In this document: one piece after another, positions 42,642 through 50,599 of the stretch
How the letters are laid out: each line of letters starts with the position of its first letter
Numbering within the stretch: position 1 is the stretch's first letter
NCBI GenBank assembly: GCA_001464895.1
Contig: LNEE01000031.1
Coordinates: forward strand, 118,967 to 182,966
Source: Betaproteobacteria bacterium Ga0077532
Lineage (GTDB): Bacteria > Pseudomonadota > Gammaproteobacteria > Burkholderiales > Ga0077523
DNA: 64,000 nucleotides
Reading direction: 5' to 3'
Program-made: the position numbers and the translations under genes
Notes under the pieces: model-generated
The model's input: the letters and a program-made list of their open reading frames with translations, nothing else
Databases searched by the model: none
What the model was told of the DNA's origin: nothing

Positions 42642-43525
42642 GCCGCCGCCTTCGCGCGCTGCGCCATCGGGAAACCGAGCCGCTCGCGCGATTCGTAGTA
42701 GGCCTGGGCGACAGCGCGCGCGAGGTTGCGGATGCGACCGATGTAGGCGGCGCGTTCCGTCACGGAGATCGCGCCGCGGGCGTCGAGCATGTTGAAGGTG
42801 TGGGCGGCTTTCAGGACCATCTCGTAGGCGGGGAGGGCGAGCTGCGCGGCCATCAGGGCCTTCGCCTGCGTCTCGTAGTCGCCGAAGTGCGCGAAGAGCA
42901 TGGGCGCGTCGGCGTGCTCGAAGTTGTAGGTGGACTGCTCCACCTCGTTCTGGTGGTAGACATCGCGGTAGGTGAGTCCGGGTGTCCATTGCAGGTCGAA
43001 CACGTTCTCGACGCCCTGCAGGTACATCGCGAGACGCTCCAGCCCGTAGGTGATCTCGCCGGTGATGGGCTTGCAGTCGATGCCGCCCACCTGCTGGAAG
43101 TAGGTGAACTGCGTCACCTCCATGCCGTTCAGCCAGACCTCCCAGCCGAGCCCCCAGGCGCCGAGCGTCGGGTTCTCCCAATCGTCTTCCACGAAGCGGA
43201 TGTCGTGTTCGGCGGGGTCGATGCCGATCGCGCGAAGCGAGCCGAGGTAGAGATCGATGATGTCGGGCGGGGAGGGCTTCAGCACCACCTGGTACTGGTA
43301 GTAGTGCTGGAGGCGGTTCGGGTTCTCGCCGTAGCGGCCGTCCTTCGGACGACGGGACGGCTGGACGTACGCGGCGCGCCACGGTTCCGGTCCGAGGGCC
43401 CGCAGGAAGGTGGCGGTGTGCGAGGTGCCGGCGCCGACCTCCATGTCGTAGGGCTGCAGCAGCGCGCAGCCCTGGCGGCCCCAGTAGGTCTGGAGCGTGA
43501 GAATGAGATCCTGGAAATTGAGCAT
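42638..43525 (-). CDS. glyQ: Glycine--tRNA ligase alpha subunit
   Basis: The catalytic subunit that makes glycyl-adenylate, 295 residues. The start '[20 protein letters not shown]' and the blocks '[20 protein letters not shown]' and '[20 protein letters not shown]' are diagnostic. '[20 protein letters not shown]' is also intact. It is followed by glyS in a 4-base overlap. I looked for a glycine riboswitch or T-box in the 94-base gap upstream and did not find one. Confidence 0.97.
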   Translation of the reverse strand: MLNFQDLILTLQTYWGRQGCALLQPYDMEVGAGTSHTATFLRALGPEPWRAAYVQPSRRPKDGRYGENPNRLQHYYQYQVVLKPSPPDIIDLYLGSLRAIGIDPAEHDIRFVEDDWENPTLGAWGLGWEVWLNGMEVTQFTYFQQVGGIDCKPITGEITYGLERLAMYLQGVENVFDLQWTPGLTYRDVYHQNEVEQSTYNFEHADAPMLFAHFGDYETQAKALMAAQLALPAYEMVLKAAHTFNMLDARGAISVTERAAYIGRIRNLARAVAQAYYESRERLGFPMAQRAKAAA

Positions 43526-43585
43526 GGGGGTCCGTGGGGCCGCGGTGGGCGCGGTCGATGGAAGCCCGCGATTCTATCGGGTTCG

Positions 43586-43613
43586 CCCGGGGGAGGGGGT
43601 GCCTGCCCCCGGG
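43586..43613 (-). terminator. GC-rich hairpin between the rhodanese gene and glyQ
   Basis: CCCGGGGG at 43586-43593 pairs with CCCCCGGG at 43606-43613 around a 12-base loop. It lies between the rhodanese stop (43620) and the glyQ start (43525). There is no T-run, so it may be a weak or Rho-assisted stop, or only compositional. Confidence 0.35.
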
Positions 43614-43619
43614 GGGAGG

Positions 43620-44639
43620 CTACTTCTTCGCGCCCTTCATCTCGCTGATCTGCGCCTCGAGATCGTCGATGCGTCCCTGCAACTGGTTCAGCAGGTTGTT
43701 GACACGCCCCACGTTGAAATACGAGACGCTGTCGGCGGGTGCGTCCAACTGATTGCCGTAGCCCAGCCACGACGAGTCGTACACCTTCACGTTCGTGAAC
43801 CCGAGCGACTGCAGGACGGCTGCGGTGTTGGAGGCCCGCACGCCGCTCTGGCAGTACACGATCGTCTCCTTCGCGGGGTCGAGGCCGGCGTACAGCGCCT
43901 TCAGGTCGTCGACCGCCTTGAGGTTCATGCCGTCCTTGTTCGAGACCTGTTTTCGCGCGAGCTTCCGTGGCGTGTCCGGATCGACCCAGTTCGATTCGTA
44001 CGGCACGTTGACGGCGCCGGGGATGTGACCGCCGCGCAGCGCCCGGATGTCGTCACCGCTGAATTCCCGGGTGGTGCGCGCATCGACGATCTGCACGTCG
44101 GCCTTGCCGACCCGGGCCATCACTTCGCGGGTGTCGACGAGCATTTCCTGTCGCGGTGACAGGGTCAGGGTGACCGGCGCGAGCTTCGTGGGCTCCGTGG
44201 CCACGGCCTTGCCTGCCGCCTTCCAGTCGTCGATGCCGCCGTGGAAGATGCGCACGCGATCCCCGCCGAGCCACTGCAGGGTGATGGCCGTGAAGTAGGC
44301 CGACACGGCGGCCTTCGGGCCGTACACCACGATCTCCCGCGCGGGGTCGATGCCGGCATCCCCCAGCACTTTCGCGAGTTGTGGCACGGGCAGGTAGTCC
44401 TCGCTGCGGTTCTCGCGCAGCTGCATCAGGACGTCGTCCATGTTCACGGCGCCGGGGACGTGGCCCTTGCGATAGTCCTCCTCGCCGCGGACGTCCCATA
44501 CGATGGCGCCACGCGCGAGCGCGGCTTCGGTGCCGTCGGTGTCGACGATGAGGTTGGAATCCGCGGCGCGTGCGGCACCGACGACAAGCGCGCCGATGGT
44601 GAACACGCCGATGGCGGCGATGCGAATTAAGGGATGCAC
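43620..44639 (-). CDS. Exported tandem-rhodanese sulfurtransferase
   Basis: A 339-residue protein with a signal peptide (cleavage after 'GAARA' near 25). Two rhodanese domains follow. The first (about 30-160) has 'REIVVYGPKAAVSAYF', lacking cysteine at the active-site position, so it is probably structural. The second (about 175-310) holds the catalytic loop 'TIVYCQSGVRASNTAAVL' with the cysteine present. A short coiled coil ends the protein ('LNQLQGRIDDLEAQISEM'). It would act in the periplasm; thiosulfate or 3-mercaptopyruvate are family donors, but neither can be chosen. It stands between lnt and glyQ. Confidence 0.85.
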   Translation of the reverse strand: MHPLIRIAAIGVFTIGALVVGAARAADSNLIVDTDGTEAALARGAIVWDVRGEEDYRKGHVPGAVNMDDVLMQLRENRSEDYLPVPQLAKVLGDAGIDPAREIVVYGPKAAVSAYFTAITLQWLGGDRVRIFHGGIDDWKAAGKAVATEPTKLAPVTLTLSPRQEMLVDTREVMARVGKADVQIVDARTTREFSGDDIRALRGGHIPGAVNVPYESNWVDPDTPRKLARKQVSNKDGMNLKAVDDLKALYAGLDPAKETIVYCQSGVRASNTAAVLQSLGFTNVKVYDSSWLGYGNQLDAPADSVSYFNVGRVNNLLNQLQGRIDDLEAQISEMKGAKK

Positions 44640-44732
44640 GATGGTCTCCTCCTGCGGGTTCGACGGTTCTTATACTGCGGCGTGGTGCGGGGTGACAACC
44701 GGCGCCGTCCGCGCGAATCGGCCGGAGTTGCC

Positions 44733-46259
44733 TCAGGGCCTCCGCATCCGCCAGCGAAGCGCGCCGAGCACCGCCGCGGCGATCAGCATCACGGGTGCGT
44801 TGCCTGCCATCACGTACGGTGTCGCACCGGTCATGCCCTGCACGGACGCCACCAGCGCATCCTCCCGGAACTGCGGCAGGCTCGCCCGCACCTGACCGCG
44901 TTCGTCGATGACGGCGGTCTTGCCGGTGTTCGTGGCCCGCAGCATCCAGCGGCCGCTCTCTCTCGCGCGCATCTGCGAGATCTGCATGTGCTGTTCAGCG
45001 GCCCACGACTCGCCGTACCACGCGTCGTTCGTGACGTTCGCGAGCAGCGTCGCGTCCGGCAGGGGGCGCACGATCTCCTCGCCGAAGACGTCCTCGTAGC
45101 AGATGTTGATGGCGATCTTCTGCCCTGCGACGGACAGTGGTGGCTGACGAGCCTCGCCGCGCGTCTGATCCGAGAGCGGGATGTGCAGCCAGTCGTTGAT
45201 GACCGGCGCGAGCATCGCCTTCAGCGGAATGAACTCGCCGAACGGGACGAGGTGATGCTTGCGATAGCCCTGGGATGGCGAGATCCCCAGCGACGTCACT
45301 GCGTTGAACACGCCATCGCTGCCGCGCGGCGCGTTCTCGAACACGCCGAAGATCACGTCACCGCCGCGCCGGATCGCGTGCTGCCGGAGGCGCGCCAGGT
45401 ACTCCGCCGGCAGTTCGTGGAGGAAGAGCGGCAGCGCGGTCTCGGGGAGGATCACGAGCGGCGTGGTGGCCTTGGCCACGGCCTCTTCGTAGGTGACGAG
45501 GGTGCGGATCAGGGTGTCCTCGCGGAACTTCATGTCCTGGGCGATGTTGCCCTGCACGAGCGTCACGTCGAGCGGCGCGCCGAGGGGCGAGGTCCACGGG
45601 ATCGCGCCGATCCCGTATCCGGCTGCAACCAGCACCGCCACGCCAGCGAGGGCGAACCTGCGACGCGCCGGTTCGATCAGGAGCGTGAGCGCACTGCCGG
45701 CGAGGACTGTCGCGAACGAGACGCCGAAGACGCCGAGCACGGGGGCGAACCCGCTGAACGGACTCGCGACCGACACCTGCGAATAGCCGATCGAGAGCCA
45801 CGGGAAGCCGGTGAAGAGCCAGCCGCGCAGCCATTCGGACAACGCCCACGCGGCGGGAAACGCGAGCCAGCGGACGGTCGCAGGGAACCGCGCGGCAACG
45901 CCGGCGGCGAGGGCAGGGAAGAGCGCGAGATAGCCGGCGAACACGAGCGTCACCGGGGCGGCGAGCCATGCCGGCATGGCGCCGAAGGTGTGCAGGGCGA
46001 CGTAGATCCAGCCGATGCCGCAGGTGAAGAGGCCGAGACCGAACGCGAAGCCGGCGAGGGCTGCGTCGCGCGGCCGGGTCGCGGTGGTCACGCACCAGGC
46101 GAGCACGCTGATGCCGATGAAGGAGACCGGGAAGAGCGACAGGGGCGCGAATCCGAGTACGGAAACCGCCCCGGCGATCAGCGTGACGAGGGCCAGGAGA
46201 GCCAAGCGGGCGGCCCTGGGGCGGGCGCGTCCGCTGACGCCCGCGAGCCCGTTCGTCAT
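44733..46259 (-). CDS. lnt: Apolipoprotein N-acyltransferase
   Basis: An inner-membrane enzyme that adds the third acyl chain to lipoproteins, 508 residues. About seven N-terminal helices are followed by a periplasmic nitrilase domain. The triad is visible: glutamate in 'LVILPETALPLFLHE', lysine in 'KHHLVPFGEFIPLKAML' and cysteine in 'INICYEDVFGEEIVRP'. A terminal helix closes the chain. It overlaps the corC-like gene by 4 bases, the usual pairing. Confidence 0.95.
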   Translation of the reverse strand: MTNGLAGVSGRARPRAARLALLALVTLIAGAVSVLGFAPLSLFPVSFIGISVLAWCVTTATRPRDAALAGFAFGLGLFTCGIGWIYVALHTFGAMPAWLAAPVTLVFAGYLALFPALAAGVAARFPATVRWLAFPAAWALSEWLRGWLFTGFPWLSIGYSQVSVASPFSGFAPVLGVFGVSFATVLAGSALTLLIEPARRRFALAGVAVLVAAGYGIGAIPWTSPLGAPLDVTLVQGNIAQDMKFREDTLIRTLVTYEEAVAKATTPLVILPETALPLFLHELPAEYLARLRQHAIRRGGDVIFGVFENAPRGSDGVFNAVTSLGISPSQGYRKHHLVPFGEFIPLKAMLAPVINDWLHIPLSDQTRGEARQPPLSVAGQKIAINICYEDVFGEEIVRPLPDATLLANVTNDAWYGESWAAEQHMQISQMRARESGRWMLRATNTGKTAVIDERGQVRASLPQFREDALVASVQGMTGATPYVMAGNAPVMLIAAAVLGALRWRMRRP

Positions 46260-47089
46260 TCCGCCGTTGCGACGGGCTCGACGAGCAGCAGGTGGATGCG
46301 GCGGCTGTCCGCCCGCAGCACGCGGAACCGCATGCCGCCCTCCACGATCTCCTCGCCGCGCTTGGGCACCCGCTCGAAGGCACCGATCACGAGCCCGCCG
46401 ACGGTGTCGACGTCATCGTCGCTGAAGGTCGTGCCGAAGTGCGCGTTGAAGTCGGCGATCTCCGTCTGGGCCTTCACGCGGAAGCGCCCGTCGGGCTGCG
46501 AGACGATGTTGTCCTCGGTCTCGTCGAAGTCGTATTCGTCCTCGATGTCGCCGACGATCTGCTCAAGGACGTCCTCGATCGTCACCAGCCCCGATACACC
46601 GCCGTACTCGTCGACGATGATCGCGATGTGGTTCCGGTTCTGACGGAATTCTTTCAGCAGCACGTTGAGACGCTTCGATTCCGGGATGAACACGGCGGGC
46701 CGCAGCATCTCGCGGACGTCGAACTCTTCGCCCGCGTAGTAGCGGAGGAGGTCCTTGGCCAGCAGGATGCCGAGCACCTTGTCCTTCGTGCCGTCGATCA
46801 CCGGGAAGCGCGAGTGCGCGGTTTCGATGACGGTGGGGACGAAGTCGGCGGGCGACTCGGAGATGTCGATGACGTCCATCTGGGCGCGCGGCACCATCAC
46901 GTCGCGGGCCTGCAGTTCGGACATCTGGAGCGCGCCCTCGATCATCGCCAGGGCGTCGGCGTCGAGCAGATGGCGTTCGTACGAGGAATGGAGCAGCTCG
47001 ATCAGCTGCTCGCGGTCTTCCGGCTCGCGCATGAGGATGGCGCCTAGCCGTTCGAGGAATGTCGGTTTGTCGTGGTGGGGACTGTCCAT
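46256..47089 (-). CDS. corC: CorC/HlyC-type CBS domain protein
   Basis: A 277-residue cytoplasmic protein (YbeX) linked to Mg2+/Co2+ efflux and ribosome-related functions. Two CBS domains lie at about 70-190 ('DVMVPRAQMDVIDISESPAD', 'AIIVDEYGGVSGLVTIEDVL'). A C-terminal CorC_HlyC transporter-associated domain starts near 205 ('VSQPDGRFRVKAQTEIADFN'). The ATG at 47089 is chosen; a longer open frame to 47419 lies opposite ybeY. The ybeY-corC-lnt order is conserved in proteobacteria. Confidence 0.93.
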   Translation of the reverse strand: MDSPHHDKPTFLERLGAILMREPEDREQLIELLHSSYERHLLDADALAMIEGALQMSELQARDVMVPRAQMDVIDISESPADFVPTVIETAHSRFPVIDGTKDKVLGILLAKDLLRYYAGEEFDVREMLRPAVFIPESKRLNVLLKEFRQNRNHIAIIVDEYGGVSGLVTIEDVLEQIVGDIEDEYDFDETEDNIVSQPDGRFRVKAQTEIADFNAHFGTTFSDDDVDTVGGLVIGAFERVPKRGEEIVEGGMRFRVLRADSRRIHLLLVEPVATAE

Positions 47090-47129
47090 GGAGCGTGCGT
47101 CGATGCGCGGGGCGTCGGCGCGGCGGCCC

Positions 47130-47579
47130 TCAGGCCGCTGGGAGATACGGGTCAGGATACCCGAGATCCCTGAGAATTTGTGTTTCCAGGGACTCCATCC
47201 GGCGGGCCTCGGCGTCGTCCTCGTGGTCGTGGCCCTGGAGGTGCAGCATGCCGTGCACCACGAGGTGCGCCCAGTGGGCGTCGTCGGGTTTCCCCTGGGC
47301 CCTCGCCTCGGCGGCCACGACGGCGGCGCAGAGCGCGATGTCACCTTCGAGCGGCGGGCCGGCCTCGTACGGGAAGGTGAGCACGTTCGTCGCGTAGTCC
47401 TTGCCGCGGTACGTGGCATTCAGTGCGCGCCCTTCCTCCTCGTCGACGAGGCGCAGCGTCACCGTGCAGGCCGTCGAGAGTGCGGCACGGACCCATTTGC
47501 GGAACTGTGCGCGGGTCGGCAGGCCGGTCGGGTCGACGGCGTACTGGACGGTGAGTGACAGGGCGGGCCGGGTGCTCAA
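47130..47579 (-). CDS. ybeY: Endoribonuclease YbeY
   Basis: A zinc-dependent RNase for 16S rRNA 3'-end maturation and ribosome quality control, 149 residues. The metal site is 'HLVVHGMLHLQGHDHEDD', the HGxLHLxGxDH signature, and 'LNATYRGKDYATNVLTFPY' is the other conserved block. It overlaps phoH by 4 bases (GTGA-type) and is 40 bases before corC. Confidence 0.95.
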   Translation of the reverse strand: MSTRPALSLTVQYAVDPTGLPTRAQFRKWVRAALSTACTVTLRLVDEEEGRALNATYRGKDYATNVLTFPYEAGPPLEGDIALCAAVVAAEARAQGKPDDAHWAHLVVHGMLHLQGHDHEDDAEARRMESLETQILRDLGYPDPYLPAA

Positions 47580-48538
47580 GAGTGACGCGTGTCGTTACGA
47601 CGGCCCCAGGCCTCGTAGGCTGTCACGATGCGTTGCACGAGGGGATGCCGCACGACGTCCTCGGCGCCGAAGTGCACGAAGGCGATGCCGCGCACCTCCG
47701 ACAGCACCTCCTGCGCCTCGACTAGGCCGCTCTTCTGGCCGCGCGCGAGGTCCACCTGCGTGACGTCGCCGGTCAGCACCGCCTTGGCGCCGAAGCCGAT
47801 CCGGGTGAGGAACATCTTCATCTGCTCGGGCGTCGTGTTCTGCGCCTCGTCGAGGATCACGAACGAGTGGTTCAAGGTGCGCCCGCGCATGAAGGCGAGC
47901 GGCGCGATCTCGATCACGCCACGTTCGAAGAGCTTGCCGACCTTCTCGACACCCATCAGGTCGTAGAGCGCGTCGTAGAGCGGCCGGAGATACGGGTCGA
48001 CCTTCTGCGTGAGATCGCCGGGCAGGAAGCCGAGTCGTTCGCCCGCCTCCACCGCCGGACGCACGAGCACGATGCGCTTCACGGCGTCGCGCTCGATGGC
48101 GTCCACCGCGCATGCCACGGCGAGATACGTCTTTCCGGTGCCCGCGGGTCCGATGCCGAAGGTGATGTCGTGGTCCATCACCGCCCGGAGGTACTCGCTC
48201 TGGGTCCGGGTACGGCCGCGGAGATCGCGCCGCTTGGTCTGCAGCGTAGGCTCCTCGGGCGCCTTCTCCATGCCGTGCCCCAGCTCGATGAGGGCCAGCT
48301 GGATGTCCTCGACACCGAGCGCTTCGGTCGCGCGGGCGTAGAACTGGTTGAGGGCGTGGGCGGCGAGGCTGCGCTGCGCCGGCGATCCGTCGATCCGGAA
48401 CTCGGCGCCGCGGCGGGCGATGTTCACATCGAGGGCATTCGCGATCTGGCGGATGTTCTCGTCCAGCACGCCGCACAGATTCGCGAGCCGCTGATTGTCG
48501 ACCGGCTCCAGCGCGAGGCCGAGGGTGTCTTCGCTCAC
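47576..48538 (-). CDS. phoH: PhoH family ATPase (YbeZ)
   Basis: A 320-residue PhoH-like protein that works with YbeY in rRNA handling. The Walker A is 'GPAGTGKTYLA' and the Walker B region 'SFVILDEAQNTTPEQMKMFL'. A short N-terminal part precedes the ATPase domain ('LGVEDIQLALIELGHGMEK'). It lies between miaB and ybeY on the same strand. Confidence 0.95.
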   Translation of the reverse strand: MSEDTLGLALEPVDNQRLANLCGVLDENIRQIANALDVNIARRGAEFRIDGSPAQRSLAAHALNQFYARATEALGVEDIQLALIELGHGMEKAPEEPTLQTKRRDLRGRTRTQSEYLRAVMDHDITFGIGPAGTGKTYLAVACAVDAIERDAVKRIVLVRPAVEAGERLGFLPGDLTQKVDPYLRPLYDALYDLMGVEKVGKLFERGVIEIAPLAFMRGRTLNHSFVILDEAQNTTPEQMKMFLTRIGFGAKAVLTGDVTQVDLARGQKSGLVEAQEVLSEVRGIAFVHFGAEDVVRHPLVQRIVTAYEAWGRRNDTRHS

Positions 48539-48581
48539 GCGGAAACCGGGTGTTGCAGGGGGCGTGACGGCAAGGGGTGGC

Positions 48582-49940
48582 TCACTCGGTGTCGTGCGGG
48601 GTTGCGCGCGGGGCGGATTCCGAATGGGCGAGACGCCCGCGCAGGGAATGGGGGTTGGCCTCGGTGATGTCGACGTCGACGAACCTGCCGATGAGACTCG
48701 CGGGGCCCGGGAAGTTCACCACGCGATTGTTACCGGTGCGCGCTGCAAGCTGGGCGGGATCCTTCCGCGAGGGCCCTTCCACCATGACGCGCTGACGGCT
48801 CCCCAGCATGCCGCGGCTCACCGCGAGGGCCTGCTCGTCGAGTTTCGCCTGGAGTCGTTGCAGCCACGCCACCTTCGTCTCGCGCGGTACCGGATCGGGC
48901 AGGTTGGCGGCCGGCGTGCCTGGGCGCGAGCTGTAGACGAACACGTAGCTCGCGTCGAACTGGAGGTCCTCGACGAGCTTCAGTGTCTGCTCGAACTCCG
49001 CCTCGGTCTCGCCCGGGAAGCCGACGATGAAGTCGGACGAGAGCGCCACGTCGGGCCGCGCCTCGCGCAGCCGGCGGATGATCGACTTGTACTCGAGGGC
49101 CGTGTAGCCGCGCTTCATGGCCGCCAGCACGCGATCGCTGCCGGATTGCACCGGCAGGTGCACGTGGGAGACGAGCTTCGGCAGACGACGGTAGGCGTCG
49201 ATCAACCGTTGCCCGAACTCCTTCGGGTGCGAGGTCGTGTAGCGGATGCGCTCGACGCCGGGGATGTCGGAGACGTACTCGAGAAGCAGCGCGAAATCGG
49301 CGATGCCGCCATCGGCCATCGCGCCGCGGTAGGCATTCACGTTCTGGCCGAGGAGGGTGATCTCCTGCACGCCCTGGTCGGCGAGGTCGGCGACCTCCGT
49401 GAGGACATCCTCGAAGTGGCGGGAGATCTCTTCCCCGCGCGTGTACGGGACGACACAGAAACTGCAGTACTTGCTGCAGCCCTCCATGATCGACACGAAG
49501 GCCTGCGCACCATCGACCCGCGGCGGCGGGAGGTGGTCGAACTTCTCGATCTCGGGGAAGCTGATGTCGACCTGCGGCTTCCCGGTCCGTCGGCGCGCCT
49601 CGATCATCTGGGGCAGGCGGTGCAGGGTCTGGGGGCCGAACACGAGATCCACGTAGGGCGCCCGCGCCACGATGGCGTCGCCTTCCTGGCTCGCGACGCA
49701 GCCGCCCACGCCGATCAGCACGCCGTCGCGCTTCAACTCGCGGACCGTGCCCAGGTCGCTGAACACCTTCTCCTGCGCCTTCTCGCGGACCGAGCAGGTG
49801 TTGAACAGGATCACGTCGGCCTCGGCCGGGTCGTCGGTGGGCTCCAGCCCCTCGGCCGCGCGCAGGACATCCGCCATCTTCGACGAGTCGTACTCGTTCA
49901 TCTGGCAGCCGAAGGTACGGATGAACACCTTGCCGGTCAT
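48582..49940 (-). CDS. miaB: tRNA-2-methylthio-N6-dimethylallyladenosine synthase
   Basis: A radical-SAM methylthiotransferase acting on i6A37 of tRNAs that read UNN codons. It has 452 residues in three domains: an N-terminal MTTase domain with cysteines in '[16 protein letters not shown]', '[14 protein letters not shown]' and '[11 protein letters not shown]'; the radical-SAM CxxxCxxC in '[19 protein letters not shown]'; and a TRAM domain near 380 ('[18 protein letters not shown]'). It is first of the conserved miaB-phoH-ybeY-corC-lnt run. Confidence 0.96.
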   Translation of the reverse strand: MTGKVFIRTFGCQMNEYDSSKMADVLRAAEGLEPTDDPAEADVILFNTCSVREKAQEKVFSDLGTVRELKRDGVLIGVGGCVASQEGDAIVARAPYVDLVFGPQTLHRLPQMIEARRRTGKPQVDISFPEIEKFDHLPPPRVDGAQAFVSIMEGCSKYCSFCVVPYTRGEEISRHFEDVLTEVADLADQGVQEITLLGQNVNAYRGAMADGGIADFALLLEYVSDIPGVERIRYTTSHPKEFGQRLIDAYRRLPKLVSHVHLPVQSGSDRVLAAMKRGYTALEYKSIIRRLREARPDVALSSDFIVGFPGETEAEFEQTLKLVEDLQFDASYVFVYSSRPGTPAANLPDPVPRETKVAWLQRLQAKLDEQALAVSRGMLGSRQRVMVEGPSRKDPAQLAARTGNNRVVNFPGPASLIGRFVDVDITEANPHSLRGRLAHSESAPRATPHDTE

Positions 49941-49950
49941 GACGGGCTGG

Positions 49951-50337
49951 CTACTCTTTCTCGGGAAGTGGGTAGTACGGGATTTCGATGTCCGTCAGGA
50001 TCCAGAGGCCCAGCACCTGACCGAGGGAATCGAAGTTGAAGACCACACGCCCCGACCGGGGGGCGGACGCCGGCACGACGATGCGGTTGTGTCGATCGCG
50101 GATCCGGGAGCCCGGCGCGAGCCGATACACCTTGTCGCTGATCTTGACGTGCGGATACTCGACGCCCTGAAGCTCCCCGACCACGACATTCCCCGGCAGC
50201 ACGCGGATGCCCTGAGCGATGGCGGAGCGCGGGGCAACAACGACCATCGAGCCGCAGACAGCTGCCAACGCAGCGCGGAACAGGGTTCGGCGAGACGAGT
50301 CGTGCAGAGATCGGAGCGCGGTGACCAACGTATTCAA
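49951..50337 (-). CDS. Small exported protein of unknown function
   Basis: A 128-residue protein with a signal peptide ('[21 protein letters not shown]', cleavage near 41). The mature part is short and beta-rich ('[20 protein letters not shown]', '[20 protein letters not shown]'), resembling an SH3-like or single-domain envelope protein. I do not recognise a family. It starts upstream of miaB by 10 bases and is probably co-transcribed. It is the last chromosomal gene before the integrated element. Confidence 0.6.
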   Translation of the reverse strand: MNTLVTALRSLHDSSRRTLFRAALAAVCGSMVVVAPRSAIAQGIRVLPGNVVVGELQGVEYPHVKISDKVYRLAPGSRIRDRHNRIVVPASAPRSGRVVFNFDSLGQVLGLWILTDIEIPYYPLPEKE

Positions 50338-50431
50338 TGGGACCTACGTTCGGCAGGATCCTGCAGGTGCCGCAGAGGATTGCCGTCGGGTCGAGCCCAG
50401 GCCTAGCGTTCCAGACAACGGCAATCGGGGG

Positions 50432-50480
50432 GAGATGGTGGCGAATCAGGGATTTGAACCCCGGACCAACGGATTATGAT
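50432..50480 (-). repeat. attL: 49-bp direct repeat, 3' half of a CAT-anticodon tRNA
   Basis: The 49 bases are identical to 59186-59234. On the minus strand they contain the anticodon loop (TCATAA), variable region, T arm (stem CGGGG/CCCTG, loop TTCAAAT), acceptor strand ATTCGCC, discriminator A and encoded CCA, then TCTC. The D arm and 5' acceptor are absent: the bases beyond 50480 are element sequence. It is the left attachment site of the element at 50481-59185. The gap 50338-50599 holds this repeat, a short arm-like stretch and a terminator. Confidence 0.88.
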
Positions 50481-50547
50481 AGCGGTTCGGACGTGGCGAA
50501 CGGGATCCTAACGCACCGGAACACGTCGATACAAGCAGAAGGAGCAC

Positions 50548-50575
50548 AACAAAAAGCCCGCGCAAGGCGGGCTTT
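50548..50575 (-). terminator. Rho-independent terminator of the element operon
   Basis: AAAGCCCGC at 50553-50561 pairs with GCGGGCTTT at 50567-50575 around a 5-base loop. On the minus strand the stem runs into TTTTTGTTG. It lies 25 bases after the tape-measure stop and closes the element's gene run. Confidence 0.85.
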
Positions 50576-50599
50576 CAGGCGGGAGGGCGCGGTGGCTTG

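Noticed and set aside
42641..43382. Long open frame extending glyS upstream, and similar long frames opposite many genes
   Set aside because: These are antisense or shifted-frame shadows caused by high GC; glyQ is the real gene there.
50219..50479. ORF ending in NQGFEPRTNGL, and the matching one at 59039-59233
   Set aside because: These residues are the translation of the tRNA 3' half on the wrong strand, a known annotation artefact.
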